64,000 nucleotides of DNA from contig JAPPNK010000012.1 of assembly GCA_028818695.1 (NCBI GenBank), positions 62,001 to 126,000 on the forward strand, written 5' to 3'. The notes under the pieces were generated by a model. The model made no database searches. It was not told where the DNA came from and saw only the letters and a list, made by a program, of their open reading frames with translations. The stretch comes from Candidatus Poribacteria bacterium (lineage in GTDB: Bacteria > Poribacteria > WGA-4E > GCA-2687025). Each line of letters opens with the position of its first letter. Position 1 is the first letter of the stretch. The translations under genes and the position numbers were made by a program. Below are positions 26,346-34,720 of the stretch, piece after piece.

Positions 26346-28295
26346 ATGAACATCCCCCGCATATCAAATCGGAGCTTCCATTTTCTATGCGTCTGTTTCT
26401 TCTTGTGCTGCGTCATTCAGGCGTCGCCCTCGCCGCTCATTTCGCAGCTTGGGCTTCCGGACAGCGTCAAGCTGCGTATCGGCAGGGGATCTGTCCATTC
26501 GGTCGACTACTCGCCGGACGGTCGGCGGATCGCAGCCGCTAGCAGCGTCGGCATATGGATCTACGACGCGCTCTACGGCGGCGAGATCGCCCTGCTTGGA
26601 GGACATGAGAGCTGGGCCAACTCTGCGGCGTATTCTCCGGACGGCAAAAGAATCGTCAGCGCCGACCGCGACGGAATGATCCGCATCTGGGACGCCGAGA
26701 CCGGCAAGGCGCTCAAGACGCTCAAAGGGCATCAACACATCGTTATCTCCGCGGCGTATTCTCCGGACGGCAAAAGAATTGTCAGCGCGAGCTGGGACAA
26801 GACGGCGCGCATCTGGGACGCCGAGACGGGCGCGCTTCTCAAAACGCTCGAAGGACATACGGATACGGTCGCGTCTGCCGCGTTTTCTCCAGACGGAAAG
26901 CGAATCGTCAGCGCGAGCTGGGACAAGACGGCGCGCGTCTGGGACGCCGAGACGGGCGAACCGATCAACACGCTCAAAGGGCATACAGAGAAGATCACAT
27001 GGGCGGCGTATTCGCCGGACGGAACGATCATCGCCAGCGCAAGCGCGGACGATACGACAAGCGTGGACGATACGATTCGGATTTGGGACGCGCAGACAGG
27101 GAAACACATACGAACGCTATCGAATCGCGGCATTGGCGGCCTTGCCGCCGCGTTTTCACTAGACGGGAAGCATATTGCAGGCGGGAACGATTCTGGACTG
27201 AGGCTGTGGAGCGCCGCTTACGGTTCGTCTCTTCAGCCGTTTGACACGCCACACGGCGCTTCTTCGCTCGCGTTTTCGCCGGACGGTCATTTCATTGCAG
27301 GCGGTCTATCCGCGAATCGGCCGTCCTCCGACTCATTCTTCGGAGGATTCGAAAGACATTCGGGCATTCGCATTTGGAACATCAAGCTTCGCGCCCTTGT
27401 CCGTACGTTTGACGGCCATGCTTCCTGCTCCCAGTACGCCGCATTTTCGCCGGACGGCAAGCGACTCGCAGTTGAGTTTAATGGACAGTTCGAGATATTG
27501 GACGTCGAGACCGGCGCGTTTTCCAGCAGGTTCAAAGAAAAAGTTGGCGGAATTGTGAACAAGGCGACATATTCCCTGGACGCAAAGACGGTCGCTCTCA
27601 TGCAGGGCCGAAGGGAGATACTAAAGAAGATACAGATACTGAGCGCCGAGTCGGGCGCGCCTCTCAAAACATTTACGGGTCTGCCATATAAGTTCTGGAT
27701 GATAGCGTATTCGCCGGACGGAAAAAGAATCGTTGTTGGGAGCAGAGACAATACGGTTTGGATCAGGGATTCTGGGACGGGCGCGCTTCTCAAAACGCTC
27801 AAAGGGCATACGGGGTGGGTCTGCGAGGCGGCGTATTCGCCGGACGGCAAGCGGATTGCCAGCGCAAGTACGGACAAAACGGTTCGGATATGGGACGCCG
27901 ACACAGGCGCGCTTCTCAAGACGCTAGAAGGGCATAATGGCGCGGCGTTTTGGACGGGGTATTCCCCGGACGGAAAAACGCTCGCCAGCGGCGACGAAGA
28001 CGGCGCCATACGGATCTGGGACGCTGACACCGGCGCGCTTCTCAAAACGTTAGAAGGCGCGCATATGAACGCCTTATGTTTTTGGGCGGGGTATTCCCCG
28101 GACGGAAAAATGCTCGCCAGCGGCGGCGGCGATGGCGCCATACGGATCTGGGACGTCGAGACGGGCGCGGTTCTCAAAACGCTTGAGGGGCATACAAGCG
28201 CAATTGTATGGGTCGGGTATTCGCCGGACGGCAAGACGGTCGCAAGCGTGGGCTTTGATCAAACCATCCTCCTTTGGGACGTCTCCGACCTCTAG
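26346..28295 (+). CDS. Secreted 14-blade WD40 protein, tandem copy 4
   Basis: The 649-residue product has the signal peptide RSFHFLCVCFFLCCVIQASPS, 14 blade motifs and the end ILLWDVSDL. ATG 26346 follows AGGAGG, 11 bp after the stop of copy 3. It is slightly longer because of a small duplication in blade 6 (SADDTTSVDDTIRIW) and an insert before blade 13 (GAHMNALCFW). Its stop lies only 5 bp from the stop of the convergent dop gene, so there is no room for a terminator between them. Confidence 0.85.
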   Translation: MNIPRISNRSFHFLCVCFFLCCVIQASPSPLISQLGLPDSVKLRIGRGSVHSVDYSPDGRRIAAASSVGIWIYDALYGGEIALLGGHESWANSAAYSPDGKRIVSADRDGMIRIWDAETGKALKTLKGHQHIVISAAYSPDGKRIVSASWDKTARIWDAETGALLKTLEGHTDTVASAAFSPDGKRIVSASWDKTARVWDAETGEPINTLKGHTEKITWAAYSPDGTIIASASADDTTSVDDTIRIWDAQTGKHIRTLSNRGIGGLAAAFSLDGKHIAGGNDSGLRLWSAAYGSSLQPFDTPHGASSLAFSPDGHFIAGGLSANRPSSDSFFGGFERHSGIRIWNIKLRALVRTFDGHASCSQYAAFSPDGKRLAVEFNGQFEILDVETGAFSSRFKEKVGGIVNKATYSLDAKTVALMQGRREILKKIQILSAESGAPLKTFTGLPYKFWMIAYSPDGKRIVVGSRDNTVWIRDSGTGALLKTLKGHTGWVCEAAYSPDGKRIASASTDKTVRIWDADTGALLKTLEGHNGAAFWTGYSPDGKTLASGDEDGAIRIWDADTGALLKTLEGAHMNALCFWAGYSPDGKMLASGGGDGAIRIWDVETGAVLKTLEGHTSAIVWVGYSPDGKTVASVGFDQTILLWDVSDL

Positions 28296-28300
28296 GAGGC

Positions 28301-29815
28301 TTAAAGCAAGCCCGCCGCCCGCAAAAAATCCTCGGCCGTCTCGGAAGCGTCCAGCGCCTGGATATGCCGCGCCGCCGCCTCATATTCTGCCAAGGACGCG
28401 AGGTCCAGCTCCACCTTCCGCCCTTCCGCCTCAAACGTCAACGCTCCCCACTGCGCCGCTTGAACCTGCGTCCCAAAACGCTCCAAAGCGCGCCCCCGGA
28501 CATACGCCCTTGTGTCGGACGGAGGCGAGAACGCCGCCGCTACTACCGCCGCTTCTGACACAACGCGCCGCATCTCTTCCGCCTTCTGAAGATCGTAAAA
28601 AATGCCCTCGTCCGTATCGATGTTATGGTATTCTAGGTCGAGGCTGCGCAGCCAAGGATCGTCCCAATCCAGCCCTTCCTCCTCCACAAACATCGTCAAA
28701 GCCCACTTTTTGGCGACCCAGTCCAGCTCCCGCCGCAGTTCCATCGGATCGCGCTCAAGGGCGTCCAAAACGCGCGTCCATTCGTTCAGCGTCCATTCGG
28801 CGTCCGCACCCGTTTCGCGCGTGTGTTTCTCGGCAAGGCGCAGATAGGCGCGCTGAACCTCAATCGCGTTGGAGCGGCTCCCGTCCGCCATGCGCACGGG
28901 CCAGTCCCCCTCAGCGTTCCGCGAGATGCGCCGCGCCGCCCCCACCGGATTGGTGAGCCGAAGCTTCTCCGGAACCGCTTTCTGCTCAATCAGGTCCACA
29001 ACTAGAGCCGTCGTTCCGATCTTCAACGCTGTCGCGTACTCCGACATGTTCGCGTCCCCGGCGATGCCATGCAGCCGCCGGTATTTGGAAGGGTCGGCAT
29101 GCGGTTCGTCGCGCGTGTTCACAAGCGGGCGCTTATGCATGGTGTCAACGCTCGCCTTCACCTGAAAAAAATCGGAACGCTGCGCAACCTGATAATGCCC
29201 AGGCGTTTTCAAACCGCGCTCCGTCTCAATGCCGACCTTGCCCGCCCCCGCGTAAATCTGTCGCGTCGCGTTGAATGCCAACAGGCTCTCCCGCACATAC
29301 CGAAACGGAACCTCGCGCGACATGAGATAGTTGTCATGGCAGCCGTAGGAATGTCCACGAAAGTCGGTGTTGTTCTTATACAGAAGGCAGCGGACGCCCA
29401 GATGCTCCGTCCGCCGGCGGGCGCACTGCAGAAGAATGCGCTCCCCCGCCTTGTCATGCGCGACCAGATCAAACAGGCTGCGGCATTCCGGGGTGGAATA
29501 CTCTGGATGCGCGTGGTCGTTGTAGAGGCGGGCGCCGTTGAACAGAATGCGGTCGCTCTTCACCTGCTCATAGGTGAGAGGACGCTTCGCGTCGCGCTTC
29601 TGCTCCTTTTTCTCGTCGGGATGCTCATGGAGAACCGCCGCCCGTCCGCCCTGCGCGTCCCGAAACGGGTCTTCGCGCGAATAGTCCCACCGCGGAGCCG
29701 GATCGTCCGGACGATAACAGTGAATCAGCGCGATCGACTCGGCGACAGGGTCTGACTCCTTCTCCTGGTCAAGCGCGATGCCGTACTCCGTTTCGATGCC
29801 CATGAGCCGATTCAT
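28301..29815 (-). CDS. dop: Dop-type Pup deamidase/depupylase (Dop/PafA family)
   Basis: The 504-residue protein belongs to the glutamine-synthetase-like Dop/PafA family that acts on the prokaryotic ubiquitin-like protein Pup using ATP. Motifs include MGIETEYG with the metal-binding Glu residues, NGARLYNDHAHPEYSTPEC with the catalytic Asp, LYKNNTDFRGHSYGCHDNYLM and NTRDEPHADPSKYRRLHGIAGDANMSE. The DHAHPEYS form and the roughly 40-residue loop before it (a Dop-loop equivalent) favour Dop over PafA. It deamidates the Pup C-terminal Gln and removes Pup from substrates. It lies 61 bp downstream of the ARC ATPase, as in actinobacterial mpa-dop order. No pup, prcA, prcB or second ligase gene follows; the WD40 cluster does. 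Confidence 0.9.
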   Translation of the reverse strand: MNRLMGIETEYGIALDQEKESDPVAESIALIHCYRPDDPAPRWDYSREDPFRDAQGGRAAVLHEHPDEKKEQKRDAKRPLTYEQVKSDRILFNGARLYNDHAHPEYSTPECRSLFDLVAHDKAGERILLQCARRRTEHLGVRCLLYKNNTDFRGHSYGCHDNYLMSREVPFRYVRESLLAFNATRQIYAGAGKVGIETERGLKTPGHYQVAQRSDFFQVKASVDTMHKRPLVNTRDEPHADPSKYRRLHGIAGDANMSEYATALKIGTTALVVDLIEQKAVPEKLRLTNPVGAARRISRNAEGDWPVRMADGSRSNAIEVQRAYLRLAEKHTRETGADAEWTLNEWTRVLDALERDPMELRRELDWVAKKWALTMFVEEEGLDWDDPWLRSLDLEYHNIDTDEGIFYDLQKAEEMRRVVSEAAVVAAAFSPPSDTRAYVRGRALERFGTQVQAAQWGALTFEAEGRKVELDLASLAEYEAAARHIQALDASETAEDFLRAAGLL

Positions 29816-29876
29816 CTTAGATGGCGCCTTTCAAGCCTTTTTTCGTCAACCCCGCGCAGCAAGTTTGCCGATGCGT

Positions 29877-31544
29877 TTATATGGCGCCTTCCAGGAAACG
29901 TTCACGCGCCCGGTTCTTTTTCAAAGACACAGGTGAGACAGCCGCCACCTGCTCCGGATCCCGGTCGATCAGCTTGAGCCAGTCGCCGACGTCGCCTGTG
30001 GAGGGGAAAATTTCGCTTTCTTGGTATTCGTTTGCGATCGCCTCATACAGGTCGTCTGCCGTCACGCCCGATTCCTTTCCTTCGGCGATGGAGCGCTTGA
30101 TGGCTGTCTCCTTCGCCCGCTGAACGACCGACGCGATGACAGCGCCGCTGGCGAGATCGCCTCGATGCAGCGTCTCGCGGTGTCCGTCTCTCAGTTCGAT
30201 CTCCAGAAAGCGCGTGTCGTCCCGTTTCGCCCACAGCTCCTCCACCGACTTGTCGATGAGCGACTCGACGCTCTCGCTTGGATGAATCGGTATGCCATGC
30301 GTCAGATATATCTGAAAAATCTCGCGCGCGCCCTCCTTGTTCGGCCGCTTCACCTTGATCTTCCGATCAATGCGCCCAGGACGCAGGATGGCGGGATCGA
30401 TCAGATCGGGTCGGTTCGTCGCCAGAATGATGACGACATCCTGAATCGAGTGGATGCCGTCCATTTCGGCGCAGAACATCGGCACAACCGTATTGGAAAT
30501 GTTATGGGAGCGGAGGGCGCGGCGCGTTCCCAGCACCGCCTCCGCCTCGTCAATAAACACAAACGGCAGGAATCCCTCTTTTCGCCGCTGCCGAGCGGTT
30601 TCAAAGATCTCCCGCACTTTCCGCTCCGATTCGCCCAGCCACATGTTCAGGATCTCAGGTCCCTTGATGTGCATGAACTGCCCTTGAACCGGCTCCCCGC
30701 TGTCCGCTTGAAGTTTCGCCGCTAGGTTGTGCGCCGTCGCCTTTCCGATGAGCGTCTTGCCGCAGCCTGGCGGTCCATAAAGCAGAAACCCCTTCGGCGG
30801 CTGATATTGAAAGTTTTCAAACAGCTCTGGATGCAGCAGCGGCATCTCGATGGCGTCTCGTATCGACTGAATTGCGTCGTCCTGTCCGCCGATGTTCTCC
30901 CAGGGGACATCCGGCGTTTCGTCCAGATAGTAGTTCTGCGTTTCGCGTTTGGGAAACACCTCAACGACGAACCGCCCGCTTGGATCAAGCCGCGCCTCAT
31001 CGCCTGCATCGACCTCCGCCTCTTCAATGAGCGCGGCTCTAAGCAGGAGATTGGACGGCTCCGGCTTAGATCCGATGCGGATGCGCCCGTCCTCCATCGC
31101 CTCGGCGACCGTTTCGATGCGCCCCGTCGTCGGGTAGCCGAGGTCGCCCACCACCGCAAACGCCTCGTTCAACAGCGCCTGCGTTCCGGCTTTGAGCAGA
31201 TCGGCGTCCAGATCGGGATCAATGTTGGAGTAGTAGCTCGCGCCGCCGACCATCACATGCGCCGTTCCAGGTTTGGGCGATTCGATATAGACGCCGACGC
31301 GGTTTGCCGGGGCGCGCAGCGTCTCGACCGCCTCCTCGAGGGCGGCGCGGGCGCGCTCCAACTCGATTCGACTGCTCTCATCCTGTTCAAGTTGCCTGCG
31401 CAGTCGGTACAGCAGCAGCCGGCGCGGGTCGTTCTCGTCTGTCGCGTCAATGAGCGTGTAGAGCAGTTCCAGCGCCGAGGAGGCTCCGCCGCCTGCGCTC
31501 TGGGGTTCCCTGCCGTCCCCTTTTCGGTTCCGTCCGGTCGCCAT
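29877..31544 (-). CDS. arc: ARC/Mpa-type proteasomal AAA ATPase
   Basis: The 555-residue protein has an N-terminal coiled coil (about 40-78, RRLLLYRLRRQLEQDESSR), an OB-domain region (about 85-205), and one AAA module. The AAA module has Walker A GPPGCGKT (257-264), Walker B FVFIDEAEA (about 328-336), the sensor ATNRPD and the arginine-finger region RPGRIDR. Mpa/ARC unfolds Pup-tagged proteins and threads them into the 20S proteasome in Actinobacteria. The C-terminus ends RARERFLEGAI and lacks the GQYL/HbYX-type tail that docks the proteasome. AAAGGA precedes ATG 31544. It sits between PhyH (24 bp upstream) and dop. It may work without a proteasome, as reported for some proteasome-less Pup systems. 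Confidence 0.92.
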   Translation of the reverse strand: MATGRNRKGDGREPQSAGGGASSALELLYTLIDATDENDPRRLLLYRLRRQLEQDESSRIELERARAALEEAVETLRAPANRVGVYIESPKPGTAHVMVGGASYYSNIDPDLDADLLKAGTQALLNEAFAVVGDLGYPTTGRIETVAEAMEDGRIRIGSKPEPSNLLLRAALIEEAEVDAGDEARLDPSGRFVVEVFPKRETQNYYLDETPDVPWENIGGQDDAIQSIRDAIEMPLLHPELFENFQYQPPKGFLLYGPPGCGKTLIGKATAHNLAAKLQADSGEPVQGQFMHIKGPEILNMWLGESERKVREIFETARQRRKEGFLPFVFIDEAEAVLGTRRALRSHNISNTVVPMFCAEMDGIHSIQDVVIILATNRPDLIDPAILRPGRIDRKIKVKRPNKEGAREIFQIYLTHGIPIHPSESVESLIDKSVEELWAKRDDTRFLEIELRDGHRETLHRGDLASGAVIASVVQRAKETAIKRSIAEGKESGVTADDLYEAIANEYQESEIFPSTGDVGDWLKLIDRDPEQVAAVSPVSLKKNRARERFLEGAI

Positions 31545-31568
31545 GGCGCTGTCCTTTCGATGGAAGCG

Positions 31569-32309
31569 TCAGTAGGTTTTATCCGCCTGCGCCTCGCCGC
31601 GCACGACGCGCCTGCAGTAGCCGTTCCCTGTCACATCGTAGGCGATTGTCACGGCGCGCCGTTGATGCGGCGACTTGTTTGCATCCGAGCCGTGGATCAC
31701 CAGCGAGTTGAAAAAGACGGCGTCGCCCGCCTTCATATCGAGCGTGACCGCCGTCTCCCGCTTTTGAAAAAAGCCCGGCAGAAAAACGCCAAACGATGTG
31801 TTCGCCCTGTCATGCTCAAGCAGACCCAGCTTGTGGCTTCCCGGCACAAACTGAATGCAGCCGTTCTCGGCGTTCGCGTCATCGATGAACATCATGCAGT
31901 TCATCATCTTCGGCTCGTTGTTGTGCCGCGTCCAGTAGGCGTAATCCTGATGCCAAGGGATGATGGAGCCGTCGTTCGCCGCTTTCAAGAGCAGCTTGCA
32001 GTGAAACAAAGCGATGTTGGGTCCCATGATCGGCTCAAGGCAGCTTAACACCTCGTCCGATTCGATGAGGCGGTTCAAGCCCTCGCTCACAACCTCGCCA
32101 TGCATGAGCTGGCGGATGCGCTTCGGGCGGTCGTCTTCATATTCTTCCCATGAGATGCCGACGCCCTGAGGCGTATGCTCCGCCATGCGTTCGTGGAGCT
32201 GGTCGGTCTCTTTCTGTATCTGGGCTATCCATTCGCCGTCAATGATCTGCCGTTTTACAAAGAAGCCGTTGTCGATGAAAAAGTTGCGGTCGTTGTCTGT
32301 CAAAGGCAT
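31569..32309 (-). CDS. Phytanoyl-CoA dioxygenase (PhyH) family protein
   Basis: This 246-residue cytosolic protein has the Fe(II)/2-oxoglutarate dioxygenase facial triad: the HxD pair in IPWHQDYAYW and the distal His in LVIHGSDANKSPHQRRA, followed by the Arg expected to bind 2-oxoglutarate. The PGSHKLG and EENG-like AENGCIQFVPGSH blocks are typical of PhyH. GGAGG lies 7 bases before the ATG. It heads a run with arc and dop. Substrates of PhyH proteins range from lipids to small metabolites and cannot be inferred here; poribacterial genomes are noted for many PhyH paralogues (recollection). Confidence 0.9.
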   Translation of the reverse strand: MPLTDNDRNFFIDNGFFVKRQIIDGEWIAQIQKETDQLHERMAEHTPQGVGISWEEYEDDRPKRIRQLMHGEVVSEGLNRLIESDEVLSCLEPIMGPNIALFHCKLLLKAANDGSIIPWHQDYAYWTRHNNEPKMMNCMMFIDDANAENGCIQFVPGSHKLGLLEHDRANTSFGVFLPGFFQKRETAVTLDMKAGDAVFFNSLVIHGSDANKSPHQRRAVTIAYDVTGNGYCRRVVRGEAQADKTY

Positions 32310-32387
32310 ATGCCGCCCTCCATAGTCCTACGGGAATCATACACGCATTGAAGTTTGAGCGCAACCGCCTCTTCCAATCCCCGTTCC

Positions 32388-32472
32388 TTGAGTTAGGACA
32401 ATTCTGAAATATGAATGCGGACGTCGTCAGCGGCGCCTAAGATTCCCGCTCCCCGTCCTGTGCCGGAATGGC
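32388..32472. repeat. Dispersed intergenic repeat copy
   Basis: TTGAGTTAGGACAATTC followed by GAATGCGGACGTCG and GCGGCGCCTAAGATTCCC matches the copies at 11683 and 11877 with scattered differences. No coding potential is seen in this 255-bp gap between the PhyH gene and the lipoprotein gene, apart from the promoter at its right end. Confidence 0.5.
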
Positions 32473-32511
32473 GATGGGAGAGCGCGCGGAAGAACGGCAT
32501 GGGTTGGCGGC

Positions 32512-32551
32512 TTGCGTTTTCTTGAATGGGCATGTATTCTATAGACGTCTA
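32512..32551 (+). promoter_or_regulatory. Promoter with 10-bp palindrome before the lipoprotein gene
   Basis: TTGCGT (32512-32517), 17 bp, TATTCT (32535-32540) form a weak sigma-70-like promoter. The perfect palindrome TAGACGTCTA (32542-32551) sits at the likely transcription start, just before the AGGAGG ribosome site, and could bind a repressor. Confidence 0.35.
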
Positions 32552-32564
32552 GAAGGAGGCTCTT

Positions 32565-33503
32565 ATGTTGAAAAAGTTTCGATGGGCGGCTCTCTTGGCG
32601 GGGGCGTTTCTGTTGGCGGGATGCATGCAGCCGGCGTCAATGGTGAACGCGCCGGAACGGACGAAGCGGAAAACAACCTTTGCCGTTCCGAGGGTGCAGA
32701 TCAACATCTCGCAGGACGCGCATCAGTTCTCCTCGCCTCATTTCACGCTGTATCTGAAGAGGGAGCTGGACGCGCTGCGCCAGTTCGCTTCTTTACAGGA
32801 TCGGGTCAGCTACGGGAAAGGTCTGATTCTTCAGCTGGAGACCTACTACATCCATCTGAAAAATACGCTCGGATACGTTGTCAAGGAGCCGGTGAATGTC
32901 GTCATCTCCAAACAGGTCGGGCAGGTGTTTAGCGGGGGCTTCACGACGCCCGCTTATGCGACCTCTGCCGATCCTGACTACGGAAACAAGCCGACGGCGC
33001 ATTTTTCGCCTAAGTCGGCGGCAGAGGTCTCCACGCTGATTCATGAGGTCACCCACCTGCTTGATTACGCCTATGTCGGCAAGTTTGCGCCGCCATGGTT
33101 CATGGAAGGCATTGCCACCATGATCGAGAACGACTTTCTGGAGGGGAACAACCGCCGGCGTAAAGAGCCGCTCATAAATGAAGCCGGCGTCAACCTGCTG
33201 CAAAAATGGGCGGCGCACCGCCGCGAGGGAAATATGCTCCCCGACGGCTTAGAGATAGAGGCGTACAACCACTCCTACTACATTCTCTCGGAGCTCCACA
33301 GGCGGTACGGCGACGACTTTTACATCAAACTGTTCCGCGAAATGCAGAAATGGCCTGATCGCAGATTAAACGACGGGCAGCTGGTCGATCTCATGTCGCG
33401 CGTAACAAAGACCGACATGAGGCGAGTCTTTGAAAACGAGTTTGAGTTCAAGTTCGAGGATCCTGAAAAGAAATCAACGCAAACAACAACTCAACAGAAA
33501 TAG
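32565..33503 (+). CDS. Lipoprotein with gluzincin-type metallopeptidase domain
   Basis: The 312-residue product has a lipoprotein signal (KKFRWAALLAGAFLLAGC), so it is lipid-anchored after cleavage before Cys. The zinc motif is LIHEVTH (HExxH), and a third ligand Glu is likely in WFMEGIATMIE about 20 residues on, the arrangement of gluzincin or peptidase MA-like families. A helical C-terminal region ends in a charged, Thr/Gln-rich tail. AGGAGG precedes the ATG. The next gene starts 8 bp after its stop. It probably cleaves cell-envelope proteins, but no substrate can be named. Confidence 0.82.
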   Translation: MLKKFRWAALLAGAFLLAGCMQPASMVNAPERTKRKTTFAVPRVQINISQDAHQFSSPHFTLYLKRELDALRQFASLQDRVSYGKGLILQLETYYIHLKNTLGYVVKEPVNVVISKQVGQVFSGGFTTPAYATSADPDYGNKPTAHFSPKSAAEVSTLIHEVTHLLDYAYVGKFAPPWFMEGIATMIENDFLEGNNRRRKEPLINEAGVNLLQKWAAHRREGNMLPDGLEIEAYNHSYYILSELHRRYGDDFYIKLFREMQKWPDRRLNDGQLVDLMSRVTKTDMRRVFENEFEFKFEDPEKKSTQTTTQQK

Positions 33504-33511
33504 GAAAACGT

Positions 33512-34585
33512 ATGCCCATACCGACGATCCATGCAGGATGCAAGCATTTTGGCAGCGGACGGCTTCAAGCGCTGGTGAACGCCGAGGGGCTGGAACCGGT
33601 CGCCTGCGTCGATCTTGACATTGACGGCGCGAAGCGGGTCATCGAAAACCTGAATAACGACCCGCCCGCCGATCTTGTCAACCGCGTTTACTCGTCCATC
33701 GGCGAGGCGCTGGAACATCATGAAGCGGAGGCGTGCCTCATCTTCGCGTCGACGACAGCGCATGCGAAGCTGGTCATTGAGAGCCTGGATGCAGGCATGC
33801 ACACGCTGTGCGTCAAGCCGATCGTGACCAATCAGGACGACTTCAAGGCGATTCTGGCGGCGCAGCGCGCCAGCGACAAGAATCCGATGCTCGTACAGGG
33901 ACAGAACAAGCGGTGGAACCCCGCCGCGGCAAAGATGCGCGAATGGCTGCGCGACGAGGGCGGCATCGGCGAAATGCTGGGCGGCGAATGCCGTTTCTGG
34001 ATTCGCCAAAATTTATGGACAGGTCCAGACTCGCGGCAGCCGGACGCCTTTGTTGAAGGCTTGTATTTCCACGCCGGGGCGAGCCATCAACTTGATCAGC
34101 TGGTTGCGGCAAAAGGGCTGCCTCAATATGTGACGGCGCACATCCATAACCTGATTGACGAGTCGCTTGGGCAGACAGGCGTCTGGGGAACGGCGGGCGG
34201 CAACGCGCTCTTTGAGTATGAAAACGGCGCGCCGTTCACCTACGCGGGGACGCGCTCCGGCCATGCGCGCTCGACCGGATGGAGCGGCGCGTGGAGCTTC
34301 CACGGCGTCGACGGGGATCTCCAGCGCGACCATGGGAGTCTAAAGCTGTGGCGAAAGGGCGAATGCGTCGAAGACCTGCAGCTTCAAGACCTGCACGGCG
34401 GCCTCATTGAAGACGACCGCATTCAGTTCGACTCCTTCGCAACTGCCATCGCTACAGGCGAGGGGCGCGAATGGATGCAGACCAGCTCGTTGAACACATG
34501 GACGCTCATGGAGGCTTGCAACGAGTCGGCGCGGACGCATTCGCGGATCGATATGGCGGCGTTTCGGGAGGGGCTGTTCGCGTAA
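33512..34585 (+). CDS. Gfo/Idh/MocA family oxidoreductase
   Basis: The 357-residue protein has an N-terminal Rossmann fold (HAGCKHFGSGRLQALVNAEG, then a CVDLD acidic strand end that favours NAD) and a C-terminal Gfo/Idh alpha/beta sheet domain. The usual EKP motif around the catalytic Lys reads CVKPIV, and YFHAGASHQLDQL stands at the site of the usual G-x-x-x-D-x-x-H-like catalytic region. Such enzymes oxidise sugars, inositols or sugar derivatives with NAD(P). It is followed, 135 bp later, by a DUF993 protein, a pairing common in sugar-degradation loci. The substrate is unknown. Confidence 0.85.
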   Translation: MPIPTIHAGCKHFGSGRLQALVNAEGLEPVACVDLDIDGAKRVIENLNNDPPADLVNRVYSSIGEALEHHEAEACLIFASTTAHAKLVIESLDAGMHTLCVKPIVTNQDDFKAILAAQRASDKNPMLVQGQNKRWNPAAAKMREWLRDEGGIGEMLGGECRFWIRQNLWTGPDSRQPDAFVEGLYFHAGASHQLDQLVAAKGLPQYVTAHIHNLIDESLGQTGVWGTAGGNALFEYENGAPFTYAGTRSGHARSTGWSGAWSFHGVDGDLQRDHGSLKLWRKGECVEDLQLQDLHGGLIEDDRIQFDSFATAIATGEGREWMQTSSLNTWTLMEACNESARTHSRIDMAAFREGLFA

Positions 34586-34632
34586 AAACTGAACCTTTTG
34601 CGTCCGTCGTTTCGTTACGATAAACGGAATGG

Positions 34633-34655
34633 ACCGCGCGCGTTCAAGGCGCGGT
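34633..34655. terminator. Hairpin after the oxidoreductase gene
   Basis: ACCGCGC and GCGCGGT form a perfect 7-bp stem with a 9-nt loop, 47 bp after the stop. Only a weak TTTG follows, so it may be a poor terminator or an attenuating structure before the DUF993 gene. Confidence 0.35.
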
Positions 34656-34720
34656 TTGCGATTGGCGTCCGTCAGGGGTATGCTTTTTAAAAGGAACAGG
34701 AATCAACGCGAAAGACGTCC

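Noticed and set aside
20657-28295. Regularly spaced repeats that could suggest a CRISPR or other DNA array
   Set aside because: The periodicity of about 120-130 bp is in frame and encodes WD40 blades; there are no constant repeats with unique spacers.
28132-28956. Pro/Arg-rich 274-residue open frame on the plus strand
   Set aside because: Crosses from the end of WD40 copy 4 into the antisense of dop; low-complexity shadow.
30729-32048. 439-residue open frame on the plus strand
   Set aside because: Antisense to arc and the PhyH gene, both clear families; composition (Arg, Val, His-rich) is that of a shadow frame.
28296-32564. Search for a pup gene beside arc and dop
   Set aside because: The gaps (61, 24, 5 and 255 bp) contain no small frame ending in Gly-Gly-Glu/Gln with coiled-coil character.
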